Shown: positions 63,982-64,000 of the stretch, piece after piece
How positions within the stretch are numbered: the first letter of the stretch is position 1
Layout of the letters: every line of letters begins with the position of its first letter
Origin: Ambrosia x helenae
Lineage: Eukaryota; Streptophyta; Magnoliopsida; Asterales; Asteraceae
Reading direction: 5' to 3'
Assembly: GCA_030844895.1 (NCBI GenBank)
Contig: CM061228.1
Location: 52,875,081 to 52,939,080 of the forward strand
Length of the DNA: 64,000 nucleotides
Position numbers and translations under genes: made by a program
The notes under the pieces: model-generated
Told to the model about the DNA's origin: nothing
Databases searched by the model: none
What the model saw: only the letters and a program-made list of their open reading frames with translations

Positions 63982-64000
63982 GAATGAAATACAAAGGTCC

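Larger units (their letters stand above)
52501..64000 (+). mobile_element. SIRE-like Ty1/copia retrotransposon, 3' end outside the window
   Basis: In order: 5' LTR (52501-53038), PBS (53042-53053), leader, long gag (53697-57728), pol with PR-INT-RT-RH (57729-61181), a 2.3-kb spacer and the start of a third ORF (63541). Order and the extra ORF fit the SIRE/Maximus lineage of plant copia elements. Gag is intact and pol has one stop codon, so the copy is young. The 3' LTR would lie to the right of the window, so LTR divergence cannot be measured. Confidence 0.88.

Overview
The window reads as nuclear DNA of a higher plant, a eudicot and by its transposon families probably one of the daisy family (the family assignment is an inference from recall, not a search). 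It is AT-rich and almost entirely transposable-element sequence, mostly nested. I can support only one ordinary host gene: a two-exon CASP-like membrane-protein gene at 33782-34961.

Layout. 1-2340: C-terminal part of a broken retroelement third ORF, ending in an array of TTCGACC-type motifs. 2614-6840: a decayed Ty1/copia element with a 2.3-kb solo LTR (3709-6052, TSD TTAGT) in its protease region. 6841-22979: a minus-strand LTR-like sequence split by a complete Athila-type Ty3/gypsy element (8429-22416, TSD CGAGT) with two LTRs, tRNA-Asp-type PBS, gag, PR-RT-RH-INT, an Athila-type ORF2 and a PPT, all broken by point mutations. 23211-26115: three different inverted-repeat elements standing in (TA)n tracts. 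About 26117-33551: a probable Helitron holding a minus-strand retroelement remnant and an RTE-type LINE (EN and RT, one frame break) with a GTT tail, then a 200-bp pentanucleotide microsatellite. 33552-35030: the CASP-like gene. 35931-37990: a repeat with AACATGTGTTAG palindromes. 37997-49753: a minus-strand Helitron cluster with four tandem units of about 525 bp and two further Helitrons inserted at unit ends; one of these holds an internally deleted LTR element (41680-47765, TSD ATTTA) whose LTR carries a tRNA-like Pol III unit. 50412-52450: two more (TA)n-flanked elements. 52501-64000: a young SIRE-like Ty1/copia element with 5' LTR, PBS, long gag, pol with one stop codon, a long spacer and the start of ORF3; its 3' LTR lies beyond the window.

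Most interesting pattern. Two unrelated LTR retrotransposons carry, between pol and a downstream third ORF, what looks like a private promoter: an array of a short family-specific motif, a TATA box, a leader ending in a 5' splice site, an intron of about 600 bp holding a second array of the same motif, and a 3' splice site touching the ATG. In the copia element this repeats the order seen at its own 5' end (motif array, TATA, second array, gag ATG). The motifs are GGGCGAANGTG/CACNTTCGNCC in the copia element and GTGCACGGCCGTGCAC in the Athila element. They are dense in noncoding parts and I did not notice them in the coding parts. Several other elements here carry their own palindromic motif arrays.

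All coordinates, boundaries and domain calls were made by eye from the sequence and from knowledge of the families; no search or alignment program was run.
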